A DNA stretch of 64,000 nt, from contig NZ_JAHDAU010000006.1 of NCBI RefSeq assembly GCF_021991835.1, positions 62,001-126,000 on the forward strand. The letters are read 5' to 3'. Position numbers and translations under genes: made by a program. Position 1 is the stretch's first letter. Every line of letters begins with the position of its first letter. This DNA is from Polaribacter sargassicola. Lineage in GTDB: Bacteria; Bacteroidota; Bacteroidia; Flavobacteriales; Flavobacteriaceae. The notes below the pieces were generated by a model, which did not search any database, was not told the origin of the DNA, and worked only from the letters and a program-made list of their open reading frames with translations. Shown piece after piece: positions 14,947-23,998 of the stretch.

Positions 14947-16760
14947 TGTCTGATATTATTCAACTATTACCCGATCATGTTGCTAATCAAATTGCAGCAG
15001 GAGAAGTAGTGCAACGCCCTGCTTCTGTTGTAAAAGAGCTTTTAGAAAATGCAATAGATGCTGGTGCAACAAATATAAAATTACTTTTAAAAGATGCCGG
15101 CAAAACTTTAATTCAGGTAATAGATGATGGTAAAGGGATGAGTGCTACAGATGCAAGAATGTGTTTTGAACGCCATGCTACATCTAAAATACAAAAAGCC
15201 GAAGATTTATTTAATCTTTGCACCAAAGGTTTTAGAGGAGAAGCTTTGGCATCTATTGCTGCAATTGCTCATGTAGAGCTAAAAACAAAAGAAGATAATG
15301 AAGAACTGGGTTCTTCTATAAAAATAGAAGGTAGTAAAATAGTGTCTCAAGATTTTGTTTCTACAAGCAAAGGAACAAGTTTGGCAGTAAAAAATTTATT
15401 TTACAACATACCTGCAAGAAGAAATTTCTTAAAATCTGATACTGTAGAAACAAGACATATTGTTGATGAGTTTCAAAGAGTTGCTTTAGCACATCCAAAT
15501 ATTTCTTTTTTATTACATCATAATAATAATGAAGTTTATCATTTAAAAAGCAGTAATTTAAGAAAAAGAATTGTTGCTGTTTTTGGTTCTAAAATGAATG
15601 AAAAACTAGTACCTATTGATGAACAAACAGATATTTTAAATATTGAAGGGTTTGTTGCTAAACCCGAGTTTTCTAAAAGAAAAAGAGGAGAACAATTCTT
15701 TTTTGTAAATGATCGTTTTATAAAAAGTTCTTATCTAAATCATGCCGTTGTTAATGCTTTTGATGGCTTATTAGAACAAGGTGCCCATCCGTCTTATTTT
15801 TTATATTTAAAAGTACCTGCAAACACTATAGATATCAACATTCATCCTACTAAAACAGAAATTAAGTTTGATAATGAAAAGGCTTTATATGCAATGTTAA
15901 GAGCAACAGTAAAGCATAGTTTGGGGCAATATAATGTAGCACCCGTATTAGATTTTAATAGAGATGCAACTTTAGATACTCCTTATGATTTTAATGCGAA
16001 ACAAAAGTCTACTTCTGTTCCAAAAATTTCTATAGATCCAAATTTTAATCCTTTTAAAGAAGAAGAACCGAAAAAAAATAATTTCCCTTTTAAAAGAGAA
16101 AAACAAACTGATAGTTGGGAGTCTTTATACACATCTACAACTGTTTCTCATAAAGAAAATAACCAAGAATTATTTAATAATCAAGAAGAAGTAAAAACAC
16201 AAAAAACTTTTCAAATACAACGCAAATATTTGTTAAGTTCTATAAAATCTGGTGTAGTTTTAATAAACCAATCTTTAGCTCATCAACGTGTTTTATATGA
16301 AAGCTTTTTAGAAAGCATTACTGTTAAAGAAGCTAATAGCCAACAATTATTATTTCCTGTAAAAATTTCTTTTTCATCAGCAGAAATAGAAATGATTTAT
16401 ACCATTAAAACAGAATTAGAAAATGCTGGTTTTTCTTTTGATGAATTTACAAAAGACAGTGTTACAATAAAAGGAATTCCGGTATCTGTTACAGAAAGTA
16501 AAATAACAATTATATTAGAAGAATTATTAAGTGATATAGATTTAGAAGTACCAGATGCTAGTTTTAGTTATTTTGATATTATGGCAAAATCGTTTGCTAA
16601 AACATTGTCTATTAAAACGGGAACATTACTTTCTGAAAAAGAACAAGAAGGTTTAGTTAATGATTTGTTTTCTTGTAAAGAGCCTACTATTTCTCCTTTT
16701 GGCAAGTCTACATTTAAAACATTAACTTTAAACGAAATTGATAATCTATTTAATAACTAA
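14946..16760 (+). CDS. mutL: DNA mismatch repair protein MutL
   Basis: A 604-residue MutL. The GHKL ATPase domain (about 1-330) has intact motifs: LLENAIDAGAT, DDGKGM, FRGEALASIAAI, and the downstream lysine loop SKGTSLAVKNLF. After a linker the C-terminal dimerisation domain starts near residue 415. The endonuclease motif usually written DQHAxxExxxxE is here NQSLAHQRVLYE (Asn441 to Leu444 replace Asp-Gln-His-Ala), and the later CPHGRP-type motif reads SPFGKS (from Ser583). The metal-binding residues thus appear lost, so this MutL may lack nicking activity. It is coupled to the small upstream gene and followed 3 bases later by a rhomboid gene. Confidence 0.95.
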   Translation: MSDIIQLLPDHVANQIAAGEVVQRPASVVKELLENAIDAGATNIKLLLKDAGKTLIQVIDDGKGMSATDARMCFERHATSKIQKAEDLFNLCTKGFRGEALASIAAIAHVELKTKEDNEELGSSIKIEGSKIVSQDFVSTSKGTSLAVKNLFYNIPARRNFLKSDTVETRHIVDEFQRVALAHPNISFLLHHNNNEVYHLKSSNLRKRIVAVFGSKMNEKLVPIDEQTDILNIEGFVAKPEFSKRKRGEQFFFVNDRFIKSSYLNHAVVNAFDGLLEQGAHPSYFLYLKVPANTIDINIHPTKTEIKFDNEKALYAMLRATVKHSLGQYNVAPVLDFNRDATLDTPYDFNAKQKSTSVPKISIDPNFNPFKEEEPKKNNFPFKREKQTDSWESLYTSTTVSHKENNQELFNNQEEVKTQKTFQIQRKYLLSSIKSGVVLINQSLAHQRVLYESFLESITVKEANSQQLLFPVKISFSSAEIEMIYTIKTELENAGFSFDEFTKDSVTIKGIPVSVTESKITIILEELLSDIDLEVPDASFSYFDIMAKSFAKTLSIKTGTLLSEKEQEGLVNDLFSCKEPTISPFGKSTFKTLTLNEIDNLFNN

Positions 16761-16763
16761 ATA

Positions 16764-17540
16764 ATGAATAGACTTACAGACGCTATAAAACACTTGATAA
16801 TAATTAATGTAATAATATTTATTGCACCTCAATTATTACAATTAGATTTTACAAATATACTAGCTTTACATTTTCCTAAAAACGAACATTTTGGTTTTTG
16901 GCAATATCTTACACACATGTTTATGCATGGTAGTTTTGCACATATTGCTTTTAACATGTATGGGTTATGGGCATTTGGTACGCCTTTAGAACAAATGTGG
17001 GGAAGAAATAAGTTTTTATTCTTCTATTTTTCTGCAGGCTTAGGTGCTGGTATTATATATACTTTGGTTAATTATTATCAATTTAGCATTCCATATGAAC
17101 AATTATTAAATTCAGGAATTACAGAAAATGAATTAATTAAAATATTTAATTACAATGGTGATACAGTAGGTAATTTCATTAATAATGCTAATAATGTTCT
17201 ATCTTCTAATACAAATATTACTAATTATAAAGAGATGGCAGATGATTTACTAGAGGCATATAAATTTTTTAATACAGAAGCAGTAGGTGCATCTGGCGCT
17301 ATTTATGGAGTTTTAGTTGCTTTTGGTTTATATTTTAAGGATGCTAAATTAGCTTTAATCTTTTTTCCTGTACCAATAGCTGCAAAATACTTTATTCCTG
17401 TAATGATTTTGGGAGATTTATTTTTTGGTATGACAAAATACTCTGTAGGAAATGTTGCACATTTTGCCCATATTGGTGGTGCTTTAATAGGTTTTTTAAT
17501 AGCTTTGTATTGGAAAAAAAATCAATTTAAAATAAATTAA
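16764..17540 (+). CDS. Rhomboid family intramembrane serine protease (first of two)
   Basis: A 258-residue rhomboid with six predicted membrane helices. The GxSG active-site motif is VGASGAIYG (about 173-181) and the catalytic histidine is in AHFAHIGGALIGF near the end. HGSFAHIAFNMYGLWAFG carries the conserved His/Asn of helix 2. A soluble insertion of about 60 residues, asparagine-rich, lies between helices 3 and 4, seen in other Bacteroidetes rhomboids. It should cleave transmembrane segments of unknown substrates. It sits between mutL and a second rhomboid with 3-base and 1-base junctions, in one operon. Confidence 0.92.
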   Translation: MNRLTDAIKHLIIINVIIFIAPQLLQLDFTNILALHFPKNEHFGFWQYLTHMFMHGSFAHIAFNMYGLWAFGTPLEQMWGRNKFLFFYFSAGLGAGIIYTLVNYYQFSIPYEQLLNSGITENELIKIFNYNGDTVGNFINNANNVLSSNTNITNYKEMADDLLEAYKFFNTEAVGASGAIYGVLVAFGLYFKDAKLALIFFPVPIAAKYFIPVMILGDLFFGMTKYSVGNVAHFAHIGGALIGFLIALYWKKNQFKIN

Positions 17541-18394
17541 TGAGTTTTATTGATAACATAAAATCACGCTATAAAGGCGGTAATATTGTAGAAAAATTAA
17601 TCTACATAAATATTGCTGTATTTGTTTTAATGTTATTAATTAACACTTTTAGTGGTTTATATAATAGTGATTCTAGTTGGTTTATAAAATGGTTTTCTTT
17701 AGACGATAATTACAGCGCTTTATTAACTAAACCATGGACAATTATAACTTATGGTTTTTTACACGCTGGTTTTATACATATTCTATTTAATTTAATTGCT
17801 CTCTATTATATTGGAAACCTTTTTATAGAATATTTTACACAAAAACAATTACTGTCTTTCTATTTATTAGGTACTTTATTTGGTGGTTTATTTTACCTTT
17901 TAAGTCAAAATTATTTTCCTCTTTTTCAAGGAAGATCTTCTTATTTGGTAGGTGCGTCTGCAGGTATTTCTGCTATATTTGTTGGTATTGCAACTTATTT
18001 ACCTAATTACCAATTAAAAATACGTTTTATAGGTTTTGTTAAACTGTGGCATTTAACAGCTATTTGGATTGCCTTAGATGTTTTGGGTTTATCTGGTGAT
18101 AATGCAGGAGGTCACTTTGCACATTTAGGAGGTGCTTTATTAGGTTTCTTATATGTAAATCAATCTTCTAATAAAAAATTAAAAATTTGGGATAAAATAT
18201 CTGCTATTTTTTCATCAAAGAAAAAACCATTAAAAACGGTTTATAAATCACCTAAAAAGACTACAAAATCAAATAAAAATTCATCTTTAACACAACAACA
18301 GATAGATGCAATTTTAGATAAAATAAGTAAATCTGGTTACGATACTTTATCTAAAGCAGAAAAAGAATTTTTATTTAAACAAGGAAAAAAATAG
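17540..18394 (+). CDS. Rhomboid family intramembrane serine protease (second of two)
   Basis: A 284-residue rhomboid. The active serine lies in VGASAGISAIF (GASA instead of the usual GASG, a variant still compatible with activity) and the histidine in GGHFAHLGGALLGF. Helix 2 has HAGFIHILFNLIALYYIG. A cytoplasmic tail of about 80 residues is lysine-rich and ends in a predicted helix (TQQQIDAILDKISKSGYDTLSKAEKEF), a flavobacterial rhomboid C-terminal pattern. Its ATG overlaps the stop of the first rhomboid. The two paralogues probably have different substrates. Confidence 0.92.
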   Translation: MSFIDNIKSRYKGGNIVEKLIYINIAVFVLMLLINTFSGLYNSDSSWFIKWFSLDDNYSALLTKPWTIITYGFLHAGFIHILFNLIALYYIGNLFIEYFTQKQLLSFYLLGTLFGGLFYLLSQNYFPLFQGRSSYLVGASAGISAIFVGIATYLPNYQLKIRFIGFVKLWHLTAIWIALDVLGLSGDNAGGHFAHLGGALLGFLYVNQSSNKKLKIWDKISAIFSSKKKPLKTVYKSPKKTTKSNKNSSLTQQQIDAILDKISKSGYDTLSKAEKEFLFKQGKK

Positions 18395-18395
18395 C

Positions 18396-19418
18396 ATGAA
18401 AAATTTATCGTTTTTTGACAAAATCATCTACGTAATAAATTCATTATTTGCTACTTTATTATTATTCTCTTATTTTTTACGTTACATCTCTCCAGAAGCT
18501 GTACCTGTTTTTGTTGTTTTAAGTGTTTTTATTCCTATTTTAATAATAATAAATATAATTTTTGTTGCCTATTGGGTAATCAGACTAAAAAAACAATTTT
18601 TACTCTCCTCTTCTATTTTAGCAATAGGATTATTATTTTCTACCCCTTTTTTTAAATTTTCTGGTAAAAATATTTCTACAAAAGGCGAGTTAAAAATAAT
18701 GAGTTATAACGTTAAGTCTTTTGACCTTTTTAAACAATTTGATGAAAATGCCGTAAAAAATGGTTTCGACTTTATAAAAGAAGTAGATCCTGATATTTTG
18801 GTTCTACAAGAATTTTACGAAAAGAAAAGAACAAAAGAACCAGATATTTCTTTTCCGCATAAGTATTTAAAGATGATCTCTAAAAATAAAACTTATGGAA
18901 TGGCCATTTATTCTAAATATAAAATAATAAATTCTGGCTCTTTAGATTTTGAAAACACCTTTAATAATATAATTTTTACAGATATATTAAAAGGTAAAGA
19001 CACTATTAGAATTTACAATATTCATTTAGAGTCTTTAGGGATAACACAAGATATAGAACATTTTGACGAAAAAAAATCTAACAAACTACTAAGAGCAGCT
19101 ACAAACTCTTTTAAAAAACAAGCAAACCAAACCAAAAAATTTGTAGAGCATGATAAAACGTGGAAAGGAAAAAAAATAGTTTGTGGAGATTTTAATAACA
19201 CCTCTTTTTCTTGGGTTTACAATCAAATATCTAAAGATAAAAAAGATGCTTTTGTAGAAGCTGGACAAGGTTTTGGTAAAAGTTATAATTATCCTTTTCC
19301 TATGAGAATAGATTTTATTTTAGCCGATAAAACAGCTTCAGTAAATCAGTTTGAAACTTTTAAAGACAAGTATTCTGATCATTTTCCTATAACAGCAACA
19401 TTAAATTGGGAAGAATAA
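18396..19418 (+). CDS. Endonuclease/exonuclease/phosphatase family protein, membrane-anchored
   Basis: A 340-residue protein with two or three N-terminal membrane helices (about 10-90) followed by an EEP-fold catalytic domain (about 100-338). The metal and catalytic motifs are present: MSYNVKSFD, LVLQEFYEKK (Glu), NIHLESLG, VVCGDFNNTSFSW (Asp/Asn) and the terminal SDHFPI (Asp-His). Members cut phosphodiesters in DNA, RNA, lipids or inositol phosphates; membrane anchoring hints at an envelope or lipid substrate, but this is not decided by sequence. It follows the rhomboids by one base and ends the mutL unit. Confidence 0.9.
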   Translation: MKNLSFFDKIIYVINSLFATLLLFSYFLRYISPEAVPVFVVLSVFIPILIIINIIFVAYWVIRLKKQFLLSSSILAIGLLFSTPFFKFSGKNISTKGELKIMSYNVKSFDLFKQFDENAVKNGFDFIKEVDPDILVLQEFYEKKRTKEPDISFPHKYLKMISKNKTYGMAIYSKYKIINSGSLDFENTFNNIIFTDILKGKDTIRIYNIHLESLGITQDIEHFDEKKSNKLLRAATNSFKKQANQTKKFVEHDKTWKGKKIVCGDFNNTSFSWVYNQISKDKKDAFVEAGQGFGKSYNYPFPMRIDFILADKTASVNQFETFKDKYSDHFPITATLNWEE

Positions 19419-19430
19419 AACATTTAATTT

Positions 19431-19925
19431 TTATAAATTAAAAATATATTTACTCTCTTGGTCTTTATCTTCATTGATAAACTTATCAACCAAAATAAAA
19501 TTATTTTTTTCTAATATTTTTACAGATGCTTTGTTTTTATCAACTACATAAGCAACAATTTTTTTTAAATTGATTTGTTTACAATAAAGTAATAATCCTT
19601 TGCAGATTTCTGATCCAAAACCAAGATTCCAGTATTTTTCTAAAAACCGATATCCAATTTCGTTTTCTAAACTTTCTTTTATTAAAGCTACTGTACCAAT
19701 AAATTTAGGGTCCTTTTTAGTTACAACTGCATAAATCCAAAAATTATTATTTGGTAGATTATACTTATCAATTAAACTTTTAAGTTCTTTTTTATGCTCT
19801 TTAAAAGTTTTTACATTTCCATCTACAAATTTCATGACATTCATATTTCTTTGCATTTTATGAAACCCACTTAAGTCTTCTAAAACAAGTTTTCTAACAA
19901 TTAAGTTTTCAGTTTCAAAAATCAT
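19431..19925 (-). CDS. GNAT family N-acetyltransferase
   Basis: A 164-residue GNAT acetyltransferase of the RimJ/ribosomal-protein type (Acetyltransf_3). The start MIFETENLIVRKLVLEDL matches the usual beginning of this subfamily. An in-frame upstream ATG at 19952 exists but would lie across the -7 box of mtaB, so the 19925 start is preferred. The acetyl-CoA binding region is GFGSEICKGLLLYC (about 100-113), followed by VDKNKASVKILEKNNF, a typical motif B. Substrate is unknown. It is convergent with the EEP gene and divergent from mtaB. Confidence 0.82.
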   Translation of the reverse strand: MIFETENLIVRKLVLEDLSGFHKMQRNMNVMKFVDGNVKTFKEHKKELKSLIDKYNLPNNNFWIYAVVTKKDPKFIGTVALIKESLENEIGYRFLEKYWNLGFGSEICKGLLLYCKQINLKKIVAYVVDKNKASVKILEKNNFILVDKFINEDKDQESKYIFNL

Positions 19926-19936
19926 GAATAATATCG

Positions 19937-19944
19937 TACTTTTG
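19937..19944 (+). promoter_or_regulatory. -7 box (TACTTTTG) of mtaB
   Basis: TACTTTTG is a perfect TAnnTTTG match 21 bases before the mtaB ATG. Confidence 0.62.
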
Positions 19945-19964
19945 TCAGCCATAAATATACAAGA

Positions 19965-21281
19965 ATGAATGCTGAGAAAAAAGTAGCTTTTTATACTTTA
20001 GGATGTAAGTTAAACTTCTCTGAAACATCTACAATTGCTCGTAATTTTACTAACGAAGGTTTTAAACGTGTTGATTTTGAAGAAAATGCAGATGTATATG
20101 TAATTAACACCTGTTCTGTAACAGACAATGCAGATAAACGTTTTAAGTCTATTGTAAAAAATGCTCTAAAGAAAAATGAAGATGCATTTTTAATTGCTGT
20201 TGGCTGTTATGCGCAGTTAAAACCAGAAGAATTGGCTGCTGTAGATGGTGTAGATTTGGTTTTAGGTGCAACGGAAAAATTTAATGTTACTAGTTATATT
20301 AACGATTTAACTAAAAATAACGTTGGTGAGGTGCATTCTTGTGAAATTTCTGATGCCGATTTTTACGTTGGTTCTTATTCTGTAGGAGATAGAACTCGTG
20401 CATTTTTAAAAGTACAAGATGGCTGCGATTATAAATGTACTTATTGTACAATACCTTTAGCTCGTGGAATTTCTAGAAGCGATACTTTAGAAAACGTTAT
20501 ACAAAACGCTAAAGAAATATCATCTAAAGGCATTAAAGAAATTGTTTTAACAGGCGTTAATATTGGTGATTATGGTAAAGGTGAATTTGGTAATAAAAAA
20601 CACGAACATACTTTTTTAGAATTGGTAAAAGAATTAGATAAAGTAAACGGTATTCATCGTTTACGAATATCATCTATAGAACCAAATCTTTTAAAAGATG
20701 AAACGATTGATTTTGTTGCTAAATCAGATTCTTTTGTGCCTCATTTTCATATTCCTTTACAATCTGGTAGTGATGATTTGTTAAAGAAAATGAAACGTAG
20801 ATATTTAACAAATACATACACAAATAGAGTTTCTAAAATTAAAGAAGTAATGCCAAACGCTTGTATTGGTGTTGATGTTATTGTTGGTTTTCCCGGAGAA
20901 ACAGATGAAAAGTTTTTAGAAACATACAACTATTTAAATGAAATGGATATTTCTTATCTACACGTTTTTACATACTCTGAAAGACCAAATACAGAAGCAG
21001 TAAATTTTGATGGTGTTGTGCCCAAAAAAACTCGTGCAAAACGTAGTAAAATGCTACGTGGTTTATCTGCTAAAAAAAGACGTTCTTTTTATGAAAAACA
21101 ATTAGGCAACACACTTACTGTTCTATTTGAAAATGAAAATAAAGAAGGATATATAAACGGATTTACAGAGAATTACGTAAAAGTAAAAACTCCTTGGAAT
21201 CCAGAATTAGTAAATACATTACATACAATTAAACTTACCGAAATTGATGAAGATGGTCTAGTCAGATTCGATTTTATCTAA
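19965..21281 (+). CDS. mtaB: tRNA t6A methylthiotransferase MtaB
   Basis: A 438-residue radical-SAM methylthiotransferase. MtaB adds a methylthio group at C2 of t6A37 in tRNAs that read ANN codons. The N-terminal UPF0004 domain (about 6-120; TLGCKLNFSETS, NTCSVTDNADKR, VGCYAQ) supplies the cysteines of the second cluster; the radical-SAM domain has GCDYKCTYCTIPLARG with the CxxxCxxC cluster motif; a TRAM domain closes the protein (about 375-438). TLGCKLN rather than TFGCQMN favours MtaB over MiaB or RimO. Own -7 box upstream. Monocistronic or linked to the following hydrolase gene (46-base gap). Confidence 0.94.
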   Translation: MNAEKKVAFYTLGCKLNFSETSTIARNFTNEGFKRVDFEENADVYVINTCSVTDNADKRFKSIVKNALKKNEDAFLIAVGCYAQLKPEELAAVDGVDLVLGATEKFNVTSYINDLTKNNVGEVHSCEISDADFYVGSYSVGDRTRAFLKVQDGCDYKCTYCTIPLARGISRSDTLENVIQNAKEISSKGIKEIVLTGVNIGDYGKGEFGNKKHEHTFLELVKELDKVNGIHRLRISSIEPNLLKDETIDFVAKSDSFVPHFHIPLQSGSDDLLKKMKRRYLTNTYTNRVSKIKEVMPNACIGVDVIVGFPGETDEKFLETYNYLNEMDISYLHVFTYSERPNTEAVNFDGVVPKKTRAKRSKMLRGLSAKKRRSFYEKQLGNTLTVLFENENKEGYINGFTENYVKVKTPWNPELVNTLHTIKLTEIDEDGLVRFDFI

Positions 21282-21327
21282 TTATAACATTAATCATTAG
21301 GTTTTTACCCCCAATAAATCTATTAAA

Positions 21328-21987
21328 ATGAACAAAACTCATGTCTATTTAGTACCAGGCTTAGCTGCTGGTCCTGAAATTTTTGAAAACTTAAATCTTT
21401 CTAAAGAAAAATATCAATTACATTATTTAGAATGGAAAATTCCCTTAGCTAAACAAGAAACCATTGCTAATTACGCCATGAGAATGTGCGAAGACATAAA
21501 AGAAGATAATCCTGTATTAATTGGTGTTTCTTTTGGCGGAATTATGGTACAAGAAATGAGTAAGTTTGTAAACACAAAACAAGTTATAATTATTTCTAGT
21601 ATAAAAAAAATGGATGAGTTACCTAAAAAATTTAAACTCGCAAAAATTACAAAAACCTATAAACTTTTTCCTACAAAAGTTGTATCCAACTTTGAGAGTT
21701 TTGCTCATTTCTTTTTAGGTAAATCTTTAAAGAAAAGAGCAGACATTTATAAGAAATATTTATCCGTAAGAAACGAATTATATTTAAATTGGTCTATTGA
21801 TAATGTTTTAAAATGGCAACAAGAAAAACCTATAAAAAACATTACGCATATACATGGTACAAAAGATCATATTTTTCCTAATAAAAACATTGATAATTAT
21901 ATAAAAATTGATGGAGGTACCCATATAATGATTTTAACAAAAGCAAAAAAAATTTCTCAAATTATTGATAAAACTTTAACTAGTTAA
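21328..21987 (+). CDS. Alpha/beta hydrolase
   Basis: A 219-residue alpha/beta hydrolase. The nucleophile elbow GVSFGGIM (about 69-76) gives the catalytic serine, the acid probably sits in HGTKDHIFPN, and the final histidine is in DGGTHIMIL. VYLVPGLAAGP is the usual oxyanion-side strand. The substrate is unknown. It lies between mtaB and the lytic transglycosylase on the same strand with short gaps. Confidence 0.85.
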   Translation: MNKTHVYLVPGLAAGPEIFENLNLSKEKYQLHYLEWKIPLAKQETIANYAMRMCEDIKEDNPVLIGVSFGGIMVQEMSKFVNTKQVIIISSIKKMDELPKKFKLAKITKTYKLFPTKVVSNFESFAHFFLGKSLKKRADIYKKYLSVRNELYLNWSIDNVLKWQQEKPIKNITHIHGTKDHIFPNKNIDNYIKIDGGTHIMILTKAKKISQIIDKTLTS

Positions 21988-22028
21988 TCTTAATGTTTTC
22001 TCTATTTTTAACTTTTAAAAAAAATTCC

Positions 22029-22931
22029 ATGAATAAATCATTCCGTTTTCTTTCACTTTTAGCCATTGCAGCAATTACAATTTTGTTTTACAACGCTATT
22101 AACAAAGATATTACAGACCCTCAAACAAGTACAGATAAAACATACAGAATTAAAGCTTTAAAATTACCAGCAAACTTAAACCTTGCAGGAGAAAGAGTTC
22201 CTATAGAAAATCCTAACATTAAAGAAAGAATGGATAGAGAACTTTTAGTAAATACTTATTGGCAATCTAACGGTTTACTATTAATTAAAAGAGCTAATAA
22301 ATACTTTCCTATTTTAGAACCTTTGCTTAAAAAATATGGTTTACCAGATGATTTTAAATTTTTAGCATTAGCAGAAAGTGCTTTTATAGATGAAACATCT
22401 TCTGCTGGCGCTGCAGGAATGTGGCATTTTATGAAAGCTACTGGTAAAGAATATGGTTTAGAAATAAATAGTAATGTAGACGAACGTTACAATATAGAAA
22501 AATCTACAAAAGTTGCTGCAGAATACTTAAAAAAAGCAAAACAACGTTTTGGCTCTTGGACACTAGCTGCTGCATCTTATAACGCAGGAATTTATGGAGT
22601 TAGTAAAAGATTGAAAACCCAACAAGTAGATAGTTATTACGATGCTTTATTACCTAATGAAACAGAAAGATATGTTTTTAGAATTCTTGCATTAAAAGAA
22701 GTAATTTCTAATCCTAAAAAATATGGTTTTATATTTGATAATGATGATTTGTATACATTACCTAAAACCAAAACAATTAAAGTAGACACAGCTATAGCTA
22801 ATATTGCATCTTTTGCTAAAAAATTTGGTATTACTTATAAAGAATTAAAACTTCATAATTCTTGGTTAAGAGAAAACAAACTTAACAACAAAAGCAGAAA
22901 GCTTTACGAAATTAAAATTCCTATTAAATAA
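22029..22931 (+). CDS. Lytic transglycosylase, MltD/Slt-like
   Basis: A 300-residue exported muramidase. The start MNKSFRFLSLLAIAAITILF gives a membrane/signal segment; an upstream in-frame ATG at 21993 would place 12 odd residues before it, so 22029 is preferred. The SLT domain (about 95-215) has the catalytic glutamate in LALAESAFIDE, followed by SAGAAGMWHFMKATG and ASYNAG, all expected of family 1 lytic transglycosylases, which cleave glycan strands to anhydromuramyl ends. The last about 50 residues (IANIASFAKKFGITYKEL) look like a LysM-type peptidoglycan-binding module. A terminator hairpin follows. Confidence 0.92.
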   Translation: MNKSFRFLSLLAIAAITILFYNAINKDITDPQTSTDKTYRIKALKLPANLNLAGERVPIENPNIKERMDRELLVNTYWQSNGLLLIKRANKYFPILEPLLKKYGLPDDFKFLALAESAFIDETSSAGAAGMWHFMKATGKEYGLEINSNVDERYNIEKSTKVAAEYLKKAKQRFGSWTLAAASYNAGIYGVSKRLKTQQVDSYYDALLPNETERYVFRILALKEVISNPKKYGFIFDNDDLYTLPKTKTIKVDTAIANIASFAKKFGITYKELKLHNSWLRENKLNNKSRKLYEIKIPIK

Positions 22932-22961
22932 TTAAAGTACTTATTTATTACAACATATAAA

Positions 22962-22991
22962 AAAAGCTTCAACTAACGTTGAAGCTTTTCC
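22962..22991. terminator. Hairpin terminator, likely bidirectional
   Basis: Arms AAAAGCTTCAAC (22962-22973) and GTTGAAGCTTTT (22978-22989) with a TAAC loop. T-residues follow on the plus strand and an A-run precedes, so it can stop both the transglycosylase transcript and the small gene coming from the other side. Confidence 0.85.
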
Positions 22992-22995
22992 TCTC

Positions 22996-23139
22996 TTAAT
23001 TCAAATTCAATTCAATGAAATTTTTTGATTTCAATTTTACAAATGTTAGCGATTTTGAAAAATTAATCAAAAATTGAACTGTTTCTTGTTTTGGTTCCAT
23101 CTTAAAATTAGATGATTTTTTAGAGTAAAGTTGCATCAT
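22996..23139 (-). CDS. Small 47-residue protein downstream of the sigma factor gene
   Basis: A short open frame: MMQLYSKKSSNFKMEPKQET at the start, then a predicted amphipathic helix (VQFLINFSKSLTFVKLKSKN). A good Shine-Dalgarno-like AGGAAA precedes the ATG by two or three bases, and it ends 5 bases from a bidirectional hairpin terminator. It lies 57 bases downstream of the sigma-70 gene on the same strand, so they may share a transcript. I recall similar short proteins next to sigma factor genes in other flavobacteria, but cannot name a family. A second ATG at residue 14 (MEPKQET) is also possible. Function unknown. Confidence 0.6.
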   Translation of the reverse strand: MMQLYSKKSSNFKMEPKQETVQFLINFSKSLTFVKLKSKNFIELNLN

Positions 23140-23196
23140 ATTTCCTATTTAATAACTTGGTTATAAAGTAGTAACGACACTTTTTTTACATTATTG

Positions 23197-23784
23197 TTAA
23201 TTAACCAAAATAATTTTGTGTTTTTCTATTAATTTACGCATATTAATTAAAGCATAACGCATTCTACCTAGTGCTGTATTAATACTTACACCTGTATTTT
23301 CGCTAATTTCTTTAAAGCTCATATCTTTATAAATACGCATTACCAACACCTCTTTTTGTTCATCTGGTAACTCACTTACCAGTTCTCTAACATCATTATA
23401 TATTTGGTCTTGTATTATTTGTTTTTCCGCATTTAAGTTACCGTCTCCCAAAACAGAAAAAATATCAAACTCATCTGTATTTTTAAAAGATGGCATTCTA
23501 TTATTTTTTCTAAAATGATCTATTACAAGATTATGAGATATTCTCATAACCCAAGGTAAAAACTTACCTTCTTCATTATAATTACCTTTTTTTAAAGTTC
23601 TAATAACTTTTATAAAAGTATCCTGAAAAATATCTTCTGTAATATCTCTATCTTGTACCTTACTGTAGATAAAACTAAATAATCTTTGTTGGTGCCTTTT
23701 TATTAAAACCTCTAAAGCGGCTTCTTCTCCTCTAATAAAATTACTTACTAAAGTACTATCTGTAATTGATTGTTTTTGCATCAT
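23197..23784 (-). CDS. RNA polymerase sigma-70 factor, ECF subfamily
   Basis: A 195-residue sigma factor of the extracytoplasmic-function type. Region 2 (about 25-95) contains DIFQDTFIKVIRTL and FLPWVMRISHNLVIDHFRK; region 4 (about 130-185) contains LPDEQKEVLVMRIYKDMSFKEISENTGVSINT, a helix-turn-helix for the -35-like element. No region 1 or 3 is present. No anti-sigma factor gene lies beside it; the only downstream gene is a 47-residue ORF. Flavobacterial ECF factors of this SigW-like kind are often single genes acting in stress or growth-phase control; the trigger is unknown. Confidence 0.93.
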   Translation of the reverse strand: MMQKQSITDSTLVSNFIRGEEAALEVLIKRHQQRLFSFIYSKVQDRDITEDIFQDTFIKVIRTLKKGNYNEEGKFLPWVMRISHNLVIDHFRKNNRMPSFKNTDEFDIFSVLGDGNLNAEKQIIQDQIYNDVRELVSELPDEQKEVLVMRIYKDMSFKEISENTGVSINTALGRMRYALINMRKLIEKHKIILVN

Positions 23785-23998
23785 AACTACCTTTTAAGAA
23801 CAAATTGCCCTTAGAATTAAATATTAAGTTAATAATTTAAAAGTAGTTTTTTAATATAGGCGTCTGATTTTTTGATGCTTATGAATACCAAATATCAATA
23901 TTATTTTTTAAAACCACAAACTTTTTAATATATTTAATTAACATTTGTTTTAAATTCGATTAAAATATTGGTATTTTTATAGCTTATATTTTTTATGA

